Part shown: positions 63,725 through 64,000 of the stretch, in pieces
Numbering within the stretch: position 1 is the first letter of the stretch
Layout: every line of letters starts with the position of its first letter
Assembly: GCA_000328365.1 (NCBI GenBank)
Contig: KB309618.1
Span: 36,351 to 100,350 of the forward strand
DNA length: 64,000 nucleotides
Direction of reading: 5' to 3'
From: Capitella teleta
Taxonomy: Eukaryota; Annelida; Polychaeta; Capitellidae
Notes under the pieces: model-generated
Seen by the model: only the letters and a program-made list of their open reading frames with translations
What the model was told of the DNA's origin: nothing
Database searches by the model: none
Position numbers and translations under genes: made by a program

Positions 63725-64000
63725 CTAGTGCAATGCTCCTTTATTTCCTCCGCTCAAATACTCTGTGGAAAACATCTTTTGTGGATCACAATACTTAGGA
63801 ATCACCTGAGTCAAGGCCGTATGCTTCTTTTGAGCCAATGCCTGGAAAACATTTCTACGAAAAGGTGGAGACAAACAAATAAAGTCAAACTTCCAGCTCA
63901 GTTGTGACACCCTGTGAAGAAGCCAGGAAGTCACGTCTCCATTGCTCCAAAGAGGCACGTGTGTTGCATTGGCACACAGGGGTCGTCTGGCATAGGAGCG
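63725..64000 (-). CDS. Uncharacterised ORF running off the right edge
   Basis: The minus-strand frame is open from the window edge to a TAG at 63725 (91 codons plus stop). The translation looks protein-like (VPLWSNGDVTSWLLHRVSQL, then FDFICLSPPFRRN), with balanced composition unlike neighbouring AT-rich ORFs. I do not recognise the family. It could be the last exon of a host gene or a mobile-element fragment. Confidence 0.3.
   Translation of the reverse strand, partial: RSYARRPLCANATHVPLWSNGDVTSWLLHRVSQLSWKFDFICLSPPFRRNVFQALAQKKHTALTQVIPKYCDPQKMFSTEYLSGGNKGALH

Overview
The window reads as nuclear DNA of an invertebrate animal. It carries metazoan gene families (UNK, ELP1, a TASOR/TEX15-type DUF3715 protein, an adiponectin-receptor-like PAQR protein, an ETS factor). 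They are split into many small exons by introns that mostly measure 46-65 bp. The short introns, AT-rich spacers and many small transposons fit a compact non-bilaterian genome such as a sponge, but that is inference; the sequence itself does not name the phylum.

Layout. 0.5-6.8 kb, minus strand: a complete 14-exon Unkempt gene (about 823 aa). 6.8-9.8 kb: the head-to-head spacer between UNK and ELP1. 9.8-16.7 kb, plus strand: a complete 30-coding-exon ELP1 gene (about 1307 aa), with a TTAA-flanked miniature transposon in its first intron. 17.8-24.2 kb: a transposon-rich block in which a Tigger/pogo-like element carries a hAT-like miniature element, a sister hAT-like element interrupts another dispersed repeat, and a truncated copy of the ELP1-intron element follows. 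24.5-27.9 kb, plus strand: a five-exon gene with an N-terminal DUF3715 (pseudo-PARP) domain and a large unusual last exon containing a coding minisatellite. 32.2 kb: a 50-N assembly gap. 32.8-34.5 kb: a non-autonomous hAT-like element with a perfect 8-bp target duplication. 35.1-36.5 kb, plus strand: an adiponectin-receptor-like seven-helix protein. 38.2-39.8 kb, minus strand: an ETS transcription factor, convergent with the receptor gene. 40-64 kb: mostly gene-poor DNA with a few exon-like ORFs, a LINE 3' tail, simple repeats and an ORF cut by the right edge.

The genes are unrelated housekeeping and regulatory functions: RNA binding, tRNA wobble modification via Elongator, possible chromatin silencing, membrane receptor/ceramidase-type activity and transcription. 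They do not form one pathway. The least explained signal is a 12-14 bp word, AAGTGCGTTATG(AT). It occurs six times exactly and about ten more times in degenerate form between 28 and 54 kb. It sits just upstream of the 3' splice site in all four recognised introns of the PAQR gene.
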